A stretch of 64,000 nt of DNA. Source: Rhodoferax lithotrophicus. Its GTDB lineage: Bacteria; Pseudomonadota; Gammaproteobacteria; Burkholderiales; Burkholderiaceae_C. The notes under the pieces were generated by a model, which ran no database searches, was not told the DNA's origin, and worked only from the letters and a program-made list of their open reading frames with translations. Position numbers and translations under genes: made by a program. Each line of letters begins with the position of its first letter. Position 1 is the stretch's first letter. The stretch spans positions 3,679,989 to 3,743,988 of the forward strand of contig NZ_AP024238.1 of assembly GCF_019973615.1 (NCBI RefSeq), in the 5' to 3' direction. Positions 30,955-40,018 of the stretch are shown piece by piece.

Positions 30955-32049
30955 TCAAACCGAGGCTTTGATCGGGGCCAGACTCACCGCTACATCCCCA
31001 CACTGGGCGCGCTGGCGCAGGGCGTGCTCCATCACCACCAGCGCCAGCATGGCTTCCAGAATGGGCGTGGCGCGAATGCCAACACAGGGGTCGTGGCGGC
31101 CTTTGGTGATCACCTCCATCGGCGCTCCGCTGGTGTCAATCGATTGGCGCGGGGTCAGGATCGAACTGGTGGGCTTGATGGCCACCGACACCTCCAGATC
31201 TTGCCCGCTGGTGATACCACCCAAGGTGCCGCCAGCGTTGTTGCTGGCAAAGCCTTGGGGGGTGAGGGAGTCGCCATGCGTGCTGCCACGCTGCGCCACG
31301 CAGGCAAAACCAGCGCCTATTTCAACCCCCTTGACGGCGTTGATGCCCATCATGGCGTAGGCAATGTCAGCATCCATCTTGTCAAACAGCGGCTCGCCCA
31401 GGCCAACCGGCACGTTGGATGCGCTGACCCGCAGGCGTGCGCCACACGAATCACCGTCTTTGCGCAAGGCGGCCATGTAGTCTTCCAGGGCCGAAACATC
31501 GGCCACCGGGGCAAAAAACGGGTTGTTGGGCACATGCTCCCAGGACTCGAAGGCCACCGGCAGTTCACCCACTTGCGTCATACAGCCGCGAAAGGTGGTG
31601 CCGTATTTTTCAAACAGCCATTTTTTAGCCACCGCACCGGCAGCCACCATGGGCGCGGTTAGGCGGGCGCTGCTGCGGCCACCACCACGCGGGTCGCGGA
31701 TGCCGTATTTTTGAAAGTAGGCGTAATCGGCGTGGCCGGGGCGAAAGGTCTGGACGATGTTGCCGTAATCTTTGCTGCGCTGGTCGGTGTTGTGGATCAG
31801 CAGGCAGATCGGTGTGCCGGTGGTTTTGCCTTCATACACGCCAGAGAGAATCTGCACCGCGTCGGGTTCGTTACGCTGGGTGACGAATTTGCTGGTGCCG
31901 GGACGGCGGCGATCCAGGTCGGGCTGGATGTCGGCCTCACTGAGTGACATGCCCGGCGGACAGCCGTCAATCACGCAGCCAATGGCCGGGCCGTGGGATT
32001 CACCAAAGTTGGTGACTGCGAATAGGGTTCCAAAGGTATTGCCGCTCAT
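30955..32049 (-). CDS. aroC: Chorismate synthase
   Basis: AroC makes chorismate from EPSP using reduced FMN, the last step of the shikimate pathway. The 364-residue protein is full length, with the family signatures [76 protein letters not shown], and [10 protein letters not shown]. The start and length agree with proteobacterial enzymes. It stops just before the MFS remnant, and the CBS-domain gene lies 53 bases upstream in the same direction. Confidence 0.98.
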   Translation of the reverse strand: MSGNTFGTLFAVTNFGESHGPAIGCVIDGCPPGMSLSEADIQPDLDRRRPGTSKFVTQRNEPDAVQILSGVYEGKTTGTPICLLIHNTDQRSKDYGNIVQTFRPGHADYAYFQKYGIRDPRGGGRSSARLTAPMVAAGAVAKKWLFEKYGTTFRGCMTQVGELPVAFESWEHVPNNPFFAPVADVSALEDYMAALRKDGDSCGARLRVSASNVPVGLGEPLFDKMDADIAYAMMGINAVKGVEIGAGFACVAQRGSTHGDSLTPQGFASNNAGGTLGGITSGQDLEVSVAIKPTSSILTPRQSIDTSGAPMEVITKGRHDPCVGIRATPILEAMLALVVMEHALRQRAQCGDVAVSLAPIKASV

Positions 32050-32102
32050 GGGGCGGGATTATCCCAGAGCGGCTCTTGGCATGTGCGCCAAGAATAAAAG
32101 AC

Positions 32103-32567
32103 TTACAGCTTGGGTGCGTCGTCCGGCTGCTGACCTTCGGGCCAGTCGTGGATGTAGGCTTTGAGCAGCTTGTTTTCCAGATTCTGGCTGTCGACCACGG
32201 CGCGGGCGACATCGTGGAAACTGATCACACCCATGAGCATTTTTTTGTTCATGACCGGCATGTAGCGGGCATGGCGATCCAGCATCATGCGGCGCACTTC
32301 GTCCATGTCCGTTTCGGACGTACAGGTCAGGGGGTGGTCATCCATCGCAGCACGTACGGTGGTGGCAGAAATGTTGCCCTCGGTTTTGACCAGCACCTGG
32401 GTCAGTTCACGCACCGTGACCATGCCCACCAGTTCACCATGTTCCATGATCACCAGCGAACCAATATCACGATCAGCCATCAGCCTCAAGGCATTGATCA
32501 AGGTTTCATCGGGCGATGCGGTGTACAAGGTGCCGCCTTTGATGCGCAAGATATCGCTAACTTTCAT
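32103..32567 (-). CDS. CBS-domain protein
   Basis: A 154-residue cytosolic protein consisting of two CBS domains (about 8-62 and 75-130), which as a pair bind adenine nucleotides or similar ligands. Landmarks are LMADRDIGSLVIMEHGELVG and LDRHARYMPVMNKKMLMGVI followed by SFHDVAR. The ATG at 32567 has GAGGA close upstream. An extension to 32630 overlaps the metY leader and is rejected. No effector domain is fused, so it may regulate another protein. Confidence 0.92.
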   Translation of the reverse strand: MKVSDILRIKGGTLYTASPDETLINALRLMADRDIGSLVIMEHGELVGMVTVRELTQVLVKTEGNISATTVRAAMDDHPLTCTSETDMDEVRRMMLDRHARYMPVMNKKMLMGVISFHDVARAVVDSQNLENKLLKAYIHDWPEGQQPDDAPKL

Positions 32568-32721
32568 GATGTTCCTCAAATTGAATGGATCGCTGTGATC
32601 AGGTGAAGTGGCTCGAAATATAGCCCACAATCTGTCCTTTGGTATCAGTAAATTCCAGCAACTTGGCCCGTTTGAGCAAAAATCGTGGCCTCACATACCT
32701 TGTCTACAGCGAAAGACCTTC

Positions 32722-34041
32722 ATGCCCGGCTACTCTGACCCCGCTTTTGACACTTTGGCCCTTCACGCAGGTGCCGCCCCTGACCCAGCCACTGGCGCAC
32801 GCGCGGTGCCGATTCACCTGACCACCTCGTTTGTGTTTGAGAGCAGCGACCATGCCCAGTCGCTCTTTAATCTGGAGCGTGCCGGCCATGTCTACAGCCG
32901 CATCAGCAACCCGACCAACGCGGTGCTGGAGCAACGTATCAGTGCGCTTGAAGGCGGCATAGGCGCGATTTCAGTGGCCAGCGGCCAAGCCGCGCTACAC
33001 CTGAGTGTGGCCACGCTGATGGGGGCCGGCAGCCACATCGTGGCCAGCACCGCGCTGTATGGCGGCAGCCAGAACCTGCTGCACTACACGCTGCGCCGTT
33101 TTGGCATTGACACCACCTTTGTCCAGCCCGGCGACATTGACGGCTGGCGCGCTGCCGTACGCCCCAACACCAAGCTGTTTTTTGGTGAAACCGTGGGCAA
33201 CCCAGGGCTGGATGTGCTGGATATTCCGACGGTCAGCGCGATAGCCCATGAGGCCGGTGTGCCATTGCTGGTGGACTCCACCCTGACCACGCCCTGGTTG
33301 ATGAAGCCGTTTGAGCACGGGGCCGACCTGGTTTACCACTCGGCCACCAAGTTTTTAAGCGGTCACGGCACGGTGATTGGCGGTGTGGTGGTGGATGGCG
33401 GCAGTTTTGACTGGGAAGCCCCCTCTGACAAAGCCACGGGGGCACTCAGCAAGTTCCCCGAACTTTGCCAAGCCTATGACGGCTTTCACAACATGGTGTT
33501 TTCCGAAGAATCCACCGTGGGCGCGTTTTTGCTGCGCGCCCGGCGCGAAGGCCTGCGCGACTTTGGCGCATGTTTGAGTCCGCACTCGGCCTGGTTGATT
33601 TTGCAAGGCATGGAGACCCTGCCGCTGCGCATGGCGCGGCACATGAGCAACACGCAAAAAGTGGTGGCGTTTCTGGCCAGTCAGCCGTTTGTCTCGCGCG
33701 TCGGCCACCCCATGCTGGAAAGCCATCCCAGCCATGCACTGGCGCAAAAATTGTTGCCCCGCGGCGCAGGCTCGGTGTTCAGCTTTGACCTGAAGGGCAA
33801 CCGCGAGCAAGGCAAAAAGTTTGTCGAAACCCTGAAAATTTTCAGCCACCTGGCCAATGTGGGTGATTGCCGCAGCCTGGTAATTCACCCGGCCAGCACC
33901 ACGCATTTCCGCATGACCGACGCGGCCCTGGCCGCAGGTGGCATCACCCAGGGCACGATCCGCCTGAGCATCGGCCTGGAAGACCCGGATGATTTGATCG
34001 ACGACCTCAAACGCGCCCTGAAAGCGGCTGAAAAGGCCTGA
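32722..34041 (+). CDS. metY: O-acetylhomoserine/O-succinylhomoserine sulfhydrylase (PLP-dependent)
   Basis: A Cys/Met-metabolism PLP enzyme that makes homocysteine from an acylated homoserine and sulfide. From the ATG at 32722 it has 439 residues, the length of MetY-type enzymes. It shows YSRISNPTNAVLE, SGQAAL, STALYGGSQNLLHYTLRRFG, VDSTLTTPWLMKPFEHGADL and the PLP lysine in HSATKFLSGHGT. Acetyl versus succinyl preference cannot be read off safely. An upstream open extension to 32608 is not family-supported. No SAM-sensing riboswitch was recognised in the leader. A dispersed repeat with a T-run follows the stop. Confidence 0.92.
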   Translation: MPGYSDPAFDTLALHAGAAPDPATGARAVPIHLTTSFVFESSDHAQSLFNLERAGHVYSRISNPTNAVLEQRISALEGGIGAISVASGQAALHLSVATLMGAGSHIVASTALYGGSQNLLHYTLRRFGIDTTFVQPGDIDGWRAAVRPNTKLFFGETVGNPGLDVLDIPTVSAIAHEAGVPLLVDSTLTTPWLMKPFEHGADLVYHSATKFLSGHGTVIGGVVVDGGSFDWEAPSDKATGALSKFPELCQAYDGFHNMVFSEESTVGAFLLRARREGLRDFGACLSPHSAWLILQGMETLPLRMARHMSNTQKVVAFLASQPFVSRVGHPMLESHPSHALAQKLLPRGAGSVFSFDLKGNREQGKKFVETLKIFSHLANVGDCRSLVIHPASTTHFRMTDAALAAGGITQGTIRLSIGLEDPDDLIDDLKRALKAAEKA

Positions 34042-34058
34042 TGTGGCACACCACCTGA

Positions 34059-34127
34059 ATACTACATTTTTTATAGCTACTTGCGCATACATTACAAGCT
34101 CTAGAGGCCAATTTTTTTTATAAAAAT
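34059..34127 (+). repeat. Dispersed hairpin repeat behind metY, terminator-like
   Basis: CACCTGAATACTA (34051-34063) precedes TATAGCTACTTGCGC, then CTCTAGAGGCC and a run of eight T. The leading CACCTGAATACTA also precedes the copy at 41848, so the repeating unit is longer than its core. The stem plus T-run directly after metY may act as its terminator. Confidence 0.75.
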
Positions 34128-34144
34128 CAACCCATTCACGCCCC

Positions 34145-34951
34145 ATGTACCTGACCGTCAACACCCATCGCACCTATTGCTACACCGGCGGCAAAGCTTT
34201 TGATGCAGCCAAACCCACCGCCATCTTCATTCACGGTGTGCTCAATGACCACAGCGTGTGGATTTTGCAAACCCGTTACCTGGCGCACCATGGCTGGAAT
34301 GTGCTGGCCGTGGATTTGCCAGGTCACTGCAAAAGCGCTGGCGCACCGCCCGCCAGTGTGGAAGAAGCCGCCGACTTTGTGCTGGCCCTGCTGGATGCCG
34401 CCGGGCTTGAAAAGGCGGTGCTGATCGGCCATAGCTTTGGTTCGCTGATTGCGCTGGAGACCGCCGCCCGCGCACCGGGGCGCATCAGCCAGTTGGTGCT
34501 GGTCGGCACGGCGTTCCCGATGCGGGTGTCGCCCGCCTTGCTGGAGAGTTCGGTCAGTGCACCGATGAAAGCATTGGAAATGGTCAACGTGTTTTCCCGC
34601 TCTACCCTGGCCCCACCACCCTCGGCCCTGGGGCCGGGTACCTGGGTGTATGGCGCGTCCATGGCGCTGGGGCGGCGGGTACTGGCCAGCAACCCGGCCG
34701 TGAATGTGTTTTACACCGGCTTCAAGGCCTGCGACAGCTACCAGAACGGCTTGCAGGCGATGGCCCAGGTGACCTGCCCGGTGCTGTTTGTACTGGGCCA
34801 AGTCGACCAGATGACCCCGCCCAAAGCAGCCCTTGCGCTGATTCAGGCCGCCCGGCAGCCTCAAGTGGTTTACCTGCCCGGTGGGCATCATCAAATGAAC
34901 GAAACGCCGGAAGAAATGCTGACAGCCTTGCAAAATTTCTTGAAACCCTGA
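34145..34951 (+). CDS. Alpha/beta hydrolase
   Basis: 268 residues of the cytosolic alpha/beta-hydrolase fold. FIHGVLNDHSVW gives the oxyanion strand, VDLPGHCKSAG the next turn, GHSFGS the nucleophile elbow with Ser, LGQVDQMTPP the acid and PGGHHQMNE the His. The fold is similar to esterases, haloperoxidases and lipases of the MhpC/BioH type. Substrate unknown. It follows metY after the repeat and converges with the PAS-GGDEF-EAL gene. Confidence 0.88.
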   Translation: MYLTVNTHRTYCYTGGKAFDAAKPTAIFIHGVLNDHSVWILQTRYLAHHGWNVLAVDLPGHCKSAGAPPASVEEAADFVLALLDAAGLEKAVLIGHSFGSLIALETAARAPGRISQLVLVGTAFPMRVSPALLESSVSAPMKALEMVNVFSRSTLAPPPSALGPGTWVYGASMALGRRVLASNPAVNVFYTGFKACDSYQNGLQAMAQVTCPVLFVLGQVDQMTPPKAALALIQAARQPQVVYLPGGHHQMNETPEEMLTALQNFLKP

Positions 34952-34978
34952 TCTGGCCGTGCAGGCAACACGGGCGGG

Positions 34979-37582
34979 CTAGGTTTTGTCCTGGCAGAGG
35001 TCAGCCTCAAACTGTGCCAGCGGAACCGGCCTGCCAAAAAAATAGCCCTGAAAGGAATGGCAGCCACGCTGCTCCAGAAACGTCCTTTGGGCATCGGTTT
35101 CCACCCCTTCGGCAATCACGTTCAAACCCAGAGCTTCGGTCATGGCAATGATGGTTTGCACAATGGCGGCATCGTTGGCATCGGTGGTGATGTCACGCAC
35201 AAAACCCTGATCGATCTTGATTTGATCCAGCGGCAGACGCTTGAGGTATTGCAGCGACGAATAACCCGTGCCAAAGTCGTCCATCGAGAAACTGATGCCC
35301 AGCAGCTTGAGTTCACGCATTTTGGCAATGGTGTCTTCCACATTTTTCAGCACAATACTCTCGGTCAACTCCAGCTTCAGGTGAGACGGTTTGGCACCGG
35401 TCTCGACCAAGGTGCGGCGCACTTGCTCGACAAAATCATCCTGGTGAAATTGCTTGGCACTGACGTTGACGGACAGGGTCAAATCACATGTGATGGGCCT
35501 GGCTTGCCAGGATTTGAGTTGCCTGCAAGCCCCCTGCAACACCCACAAGCCCATGGCCATGATGATGCCGGTTTCTTCTGCCAGGGGAATAAATTGCGCA
35601 GGTGACACCAAGCCACGCTGGGGATGCTGCCAGCGGATCAACACCTCGGCCCCCATGGTGCGCCCCTGGGCGTTGACCTGCTTCTGAAAATAGAGCAACA
35701 ACTGCCCCTGTTCTTGCGCCCGCGCCAAGTCTTCCACCAGCCCTAAGCGGGCTTCCAGGGCCGTTTGCACCTGGGGATCAAAAAAACTGATGGAGTTGCG
35801 CCCGGCTTTTTTAGCCTGGTACATGGCAGCATCTGCATGCTTGAGCAGCGAGTCCGAGCCTGGCTCAAGACCCCGAAACATCACCACACCAATGCTGGGG
35901 GTGGTATGTACAACCACCTTCCCCAGCTCAAACTTCTGGTTGACCACGTGCCGAATTTTTTCAGCCACCAGTTCAGCTTGTGCCGCAGCATCGTCCACGT
36001 CAGCACCCAAACCTTCAAGCAGAACGATGAATTCGTCACCCCCAGGACGGGCCACCATGGCGTGATCCCTCACACAGTCTTTCAGCCGTGCACCCACCTC
36101 GATCAACAACTTGTCACCAAGGTGTAAACCCTTGGCATCGTTCAGGCTCTTGAAGTCGTCCAGATCCAAAAACAGCAACGCACACCAACGTTGACTGTGT
36201 TCACTGGTTTCCATGGCCTGGTGCAAGCCATTGATCACCTGTTGCCGATTGGGCAAACCCGTCAGGGTATCAAAATAAGCCAGCTTTTCAATTTGCGCCT
36301 GGGCTTGTTTCTGCGCGGTGATGTCGTCATAGATACCCAGCACCCCCATCTCTTGGCCATCCGTCCCGATCAGTGGCACTTTGGAGGTGCGTAGCCAAAT
36401 CTGTTGGCCCTCAGGGGTGGTTTGCGGCTCTTCAAAATTCAGCCGCGGCGTTTTGCTGGTCATGACAAGCTGATCATCGGCACGGTAGAGCTCCGCCTGC
36501 TCATGCCACCCCATGTCAGAGTCCAATTTGCCGACCAGCTCATCGGGCTCGTTCAAACCCGCATCATGCGCAAAAGCCCGGTTGCAGCCCAGGTAACGTG
36601 AGTCCTTATCTTTCCAGAAAATCCGCAAGGGGGCGGTTTCCAACACCAAACGCATCATGCGATTCACCGCCCGCAACTGCTCCTCGGCACGCTTTTGTTC
36701 GGTCAAATCCACAAAGTAAGAAAACGTTCTCGGGCCCTGGGGAGTCTGCAAACGCCTGGAAGACACCATGAACGGAAATTGCGTGCCATCCTGGCGCAAA
36801 CCCACCGTCTCATAAGTATCTTGTGTCGTCAGGCCTTGGGCACGCGAGGTCATGTGTTGCCAAATTTTGTCCCGCTGTTGCGGAGCAATACAGTTCGTCA
36901 ACACTTGACCACGCAAATCCTCAATTCGCGCATAACCAAAAAGCTGAAGAAAAGCGTCATTGGCATCCATGATGATGCCATCACTGGACAAACCCACCCC
37001 CATGGGACTGATCGCCATCAGGACTTGAAACTCCCCCTCGACTTGTGCAAGCGACTGCTGCAAGATTTCTTGCTGCGCTGCAGCTGCTGCCAATTGGGCA
37101 TCGTGTGCTCGGCACAACACAATGGCCTTGGACAATTGTGTCAGCACAGGCGTAAGCACTTGTGCCAGATCAAAGTTTGTTTCGGGCTGTGTCATTGCCA
37201 GCAACACAATAGCACCGTTGTGTTCAAGTGGCAGCCTGTAAAACGCTTGGTAGTGACTGCGGGTCAGCCCCAAAGCGGCCAGAAAAGGCATCGGTTCAAG
37301 CTCCTGGCTGGCACAACCATAAACCAACGCACAAGGCACGGTGATGGAGTTTCCGATCTGGGCAATCAATTCAAAATCACCCACCGCGGCACTGATACAC
37401 ACCGCCAAGGGAGCCTGTGCGCCTTCACAAGCGGGCATGTCCAGACAGACAAACCCCGCCGAAAACGAGGTGTGGTAGAGCAAACGCTGCAAGGTCCGGG
37501 TGAGCAGTTGTTTAAGCCGAATCTCGCTGCCAATCGTGACGGACAGGTCATACAGCACTGGCAAGATCTGTTGATGCTGCAT
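34979..37582 (-). CDS. PAS-GGDEF-EAL c-di-GMP signalling protein
   Basis: 867 residues without membrane helices. The first 165 residues resemble a GAF-like sensor region. Two PAS domains follow (about 190-300 and 310-430). The GGDEF domain carries the intact site RPGGDEF, and the EAL domain has GAEVLIRWQHP (EVL in place of EAL), NVSAKQF, DDFGTGYSSLQYL and KIDQGFV, so phosphodiesterase activity is likely while cyclase activity is possible. Which activity dominates cannot be told. The FIST gene lies only 20 bases upstream in the same direction, which suggests that FIST sensing feeds this enzyme. Confidence 0.94.
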   Translation of the reverse strand: MQHQQILPVLYDLSVTIGSEIRLKQLLTRTLQRLLYHTSFSAGFVCLDMPACEGAQAPLAVCISAAVGDFELIAQIGNSITVPCALVYGCASQELEPMPFLAALGLTRSHYQAFYRLPLEHNGAIVLLAMTQPETNFDLAQVLTPVLTQLSKAIVLCRAHDAQLAAAAAQQEILQQSLAQVEGEFQVLMAISPMGVGLSSDGIIMDANDAFLQLFGYARIEDLRGQVLTNCIAPQQRDKIWQHMTSRAQGLTTQDTYETVGLRQDGTQFPFMVSSRRLQTPQGPRTFSYFVDLTEQKRAEEQLRAVNRMMRLVLETAPLRIFWKDKDSRYLGCNRAFAHDAGLNEPDELVGKLDSDMGWHEQAELYRADDQLVMTSKTPRLNFEEPQTTPEGQQIWLRTSKVPLIGTDGQEMGVLGIYDDITAQKQAQAQIEKLAYFDTLTGLPNRQQVINGLHQAMETSEHSQRWCALLFLDLDDFKSLNDAKGLHLGDKLLIEVGARLKDCVRDHAMVARPGGDEFIVLLEGLGADVDDAAAQAELVAEKIRHVVNQKFELGKVVVHTTPSIGVVMFRGLEPGSDSLLKHADAAMYQAKKAGRNSISFFDPQVQTALEARLGLVEDLARAQEQGQLLLYFQKQVNAQGRTMGAEVLIRWQHPQRGLVSPAQFIPLAEETGIIMAMGLWVLQGACRQLKSWQARPITCDLTLSVNVSAKQFHQDDFVEQVRRTLVETGAKPSHLKLELTESIVLKNVEDTIAKMRELKLLGISFSMDDFGTGYSSLQYLKRLPLDQIKIDQGFVRDITTDANDAAIVQTIIAMTEALGLNVIAEGVETDAQRTFLEQRGCHSFQGYFFGRPVPLAQFEADLCQDKT

Positions 37583-37602
37583 GATCTACAAGGTCCAGAA
37601 AG

Positions 37603-38760
37603 TCATGGCCAGTGTGCCGCCAGCAACGCAGCATTGTGAAACAGCGGATAACCATGCAGGGTAGAGCCACCGATTTCGCCTAAGGACACAGCACCTGCAA
37701 TCTGGCCCGCCTGGGTAAGCCGTTCAAATTCAACCAGTTCACTGGTGGAGCGCTCCACCCCGAGGTGCAAGCGCCTGCCAGCGCAATAAAACAGCAACAC
37801 ATCGGCACCGGCGCTGTCACCATTCAACTCGGTCAAACCGGCGATCAAGACACGCATGGTTTCATGGGTGTCCACCATCGGGCGTTGCAGCAGCGTCAAC
37901 ACCGAGTTGGCAGGCACTTCACCCACGCAAAACAGCGAGCCATCTTCATGGAGCATGACGGGAATACGCACCAACACATGGTGATTGGCCCGCACAATGC
38001 CAAACGGGAAATGCACCGCATGTTCATAAAAATTCTGCGGCGTAATCTGCACGCCGTACTGGCTTTGAACCAGCTCCTGGTACACCTTAAAAGCCGGACG
38101 CCAATCAATCTGAGAAATACGGTTGCCCAAGGTACTGGTGGCATACACCGTTTTCGCTGGGGCATGGTAACCATGCTCAAGAATCGCCCCCTGATGTTGG
38201 GGCAGCAGCATCAGCAACACCCCGTTTTGCACCAGACGGCTGGTGTCGAACAAGCAAGGCAAGGGTTGAAAGGTTTCGCTGCCGGCGTTGGCTCCAGCGT
38301 AATGAACGCGATTGGCCAATTGCAGGTAAACACCATCCAGCAATGTCCCAATGTTGGGCACCATGGCATCAAACAACATGAACAGCGTGAATTCTTCGTT
38401 TCCCACAAGTTGGTTGGCAATTTGCTGGGCGATCAAGTCAGTTTGCTGCTCAACACCTGGTGCATCCACAGGCAAATCAGCATACAAGGCGTAAAAAGGC
38501 ATCTCATCAAAGCGCAACAGCCAGATACCGTGGGTGTGAAATGCAGCCTGATGAATCAGCGCCGGAAAAATAGCCCCCACCAAGGGAATCTTCCGCTTGG
38601 CGCACAGCGCTTGCACCAGGCCAACGTGTTCTTTTTGCGCCTCTGGCAGCAATACACAAACACCCATGTGGGGAAACCCGGTTTGCCAGCCAGACAACGT
38701 GTCATCCAGCAAAGTTGCGTCTAAACTGGGTAAAAAACGCATTCTCTCAACGTCATTCAT
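37603..38760 (-). CDS. FIST-domain sensory protein
   Basis: FIST proteins are predicted small-ligand sensors, often linked to c-di-GMP enzymes or kinases. The 385-residue protein from the ATG at 38760 comprises FIST_N (about 25-215) and FIST_C (about 220-365), with the end segments ADVLLFYCAGRRLHLG and IAGAVSLGEIGG typical of the C-terminal domain. An upstream extension to 38802 is less likely. No output domain is fused, so it probably acts on the PAS-GGDEF-EAL protein whose gene follows after 20 bases. Ligand unknown. Confidence 0.87.
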   Translation of the reverse strand: MNDVERMRFLPSLDATLLDDTLSGWQTGFPHMGVCVLLPEAQKEHVGLVQALCAKRKIPLVGAIFPALIHQAAFHTHGIWLLRFDEMPFYALYADLPVDAPGVEQQTDLIAQQIANQLVGNEEFTLFMLFDAMVPNIGTLLDGVYLQLANRVHYAGANAGSETFQPLPCLFDTSRLVQNGVLLMLLPQHQGAILEHGYHAPAKTVYATSTLGNRISQIDWRPAFKVYQELVQSQYGVQITPQNFYEHAVHFPFGIVRANHHVLVRIPVMLHEDGSLFCVGEVPANSVLTLLQRPMVDTHETMRVLIAGLTELNGDSAGADVLLFYCAGRRLHLGVERSTSELVEFERLTQAGQIAGAVSLGEIGGSTLHGYPLFHNAALLAAHWP

Positions 38761-38850
38761 GGTGACCTTTTGAACTGTTCCAACAACAACGATCCTGCAC
38801 AACCTGACTTGAGGAAATTATCACACCATGCCCGTAGATTGGCTAGCAGA

Positions 38851-40008
38851 TCAATGGGCTGGTCGCAATTTCAAATCACGCATCCATTGCTGTTCGGCCT
38901 TTGAAAGTGGCTTTTGCAACATACGCTCAGGCACTTCCCACACGATGGTCTTGGGCGGCGTTTGCTCAAAGGTAGGACTACCCAGGTAGGCCAAGGCAGA
39001 GCCTTCAAAATTACCCCCATCCTTGGCCAGATTGGCCACTTCAGCACCCATGTAATGGCTTAAAAACGGCACAAAATTGGACGTGCGCGAGAACGATGTG
39101 CCCACCACCACCACCGTGGGCAAAGCAGCATCGCCAAACAAATCATCCGCCCCAGCCGCTGGAACGGCAGGTGCTGCGGCCAGGGTAGTGATCTGGGCCT
39201 TTTCTACCGGGGGCCGCAACAGGGCGGGCAAGCCCTCCAGGTTGGACAAGCGAAACAGGTCACCGGGACGATCCGCCGTCTGGCGATTCATTTGGGCAGC
39301 CTCAGCAGACGGCACGCCAGAGGCCCCCTTCAGATGCTTGGCAATCGCCAGCGCCGCCGCGTCTGAACCCGACTCATTCCAATGTGAATCGGTGCGGTAA
39401 TAACGCTCACCCGGCAAGGCCGACAGCACCGGCTCCAGGTTCAGCACGTTGACACCGGCTTGTGTCAGCGCGGTTTGCCATTGGCTCAGGCGCTGGGCAA
39501 ATAAGGGCGAGCGGTGCAGGCCGCACAAATGCGCCTGCTCAATTCGGGTCTTGTCAGGCACCAGGGCAACCACCAGGTCGATGCCCTGGGCTTTCAGGTT
39601 TTTGGCAACGGCCGCAACAATGTCGGCACGGGCCTGGGCCGACTGTTGGGGATGGGGAAAAGTCTCCAGCTCTTCGGTGAGGAAAAACCAGTCCGAGCAA
39701 CCGGTTCCGACCTGGGCACCGGTGTCGCCCACCAGCGTCCAGGTGACGGCCCGCTCAACCTGCGCGAAAAAATGGCTGGGTAAAAAATGGTCATTCAGGT
39801 TGCTGGTGAACTGGCGGGTCGATTCACCGCCCAACAATTTGGTCGGCTCAGTAAACCCCGCCCAGGCCGACTCGGGCACATTGCGCAAGGATTGAACCGT
39901 GACCCCCAAGCCGGCCAGCATCATCACCACAAACATGGCGGCGGGCAACAAGGCCAGGCGGTGCGGTGTCTTGGAAGCCGCTTCGTTGGATTTGTCAGTT
40001 GTGCTCAT
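38851..40008 (-). CDS. AlgJ/AlgX-like SGNH acetyltransferase-associated protein
   Basis: 385 residues with one N-terminal membrane anchor (about 18-40) and a periplasmic SGNH-like domain. YYRTDSHWNESGSDAAA holds the Asp-x-His of the triad and VVVGTSFSRTSNF the Ser region. It matches AlgJ-type proteins that pass acetyl groups to secreted polysaccharides. The MBOAT gene ten bases upstream is the usual partner. No polymer synthase is in the window, so the acetylated product (exopolysaccharide, cell-wall or other glycan) is unknown and need not be alginate. Confidence 0.85.
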   Translation of the reverse strand: MSTTDKSNEAASKTPHRLALLPAAMFVVMMLAGLGVTVQSLRNVPESAWAGFTEPTKLLGGESTRQFTSNLNDHFLPSHFFAQVERAVTWTLVGDTGAQVGTGCSDWFFLTEELETFPHPQQSAQARADIVAAVAKNLKAQGIDLVVALVPDKTRIEQAHLCGLHRSPLFAQRLSQWQTALTQAGVNVLNLEPVLSALPGERYYRTDSHWNESGSDAAALAIAKHLKGASGVPSAEAAQMNRQTADRPGDLFRLSNLEGLPALLRPPVEKAQITTLAAAPAVPAAGADDLFGDAALPTVVVVGTSFSRTSNFVPFLSHYMGAEVANLAKDGGNFEGSALAYLGSPTFEQTPPKTIVWEVPERMLQKPLSKAEQQWMRDLKLRPAH

Positions 40009-40018
40009 ATCGGTCTGC

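Noticed and set aside
32608-32721. SAM or SAH riboswitch before metY
   Set aside because: No conserved riboswitch core or paired stems were recognised in the leader.
37765-38724. 319-codon open frame antisense to the FIST gene
   Set aside because: Shadow. The FIST frame has recognisable domains.
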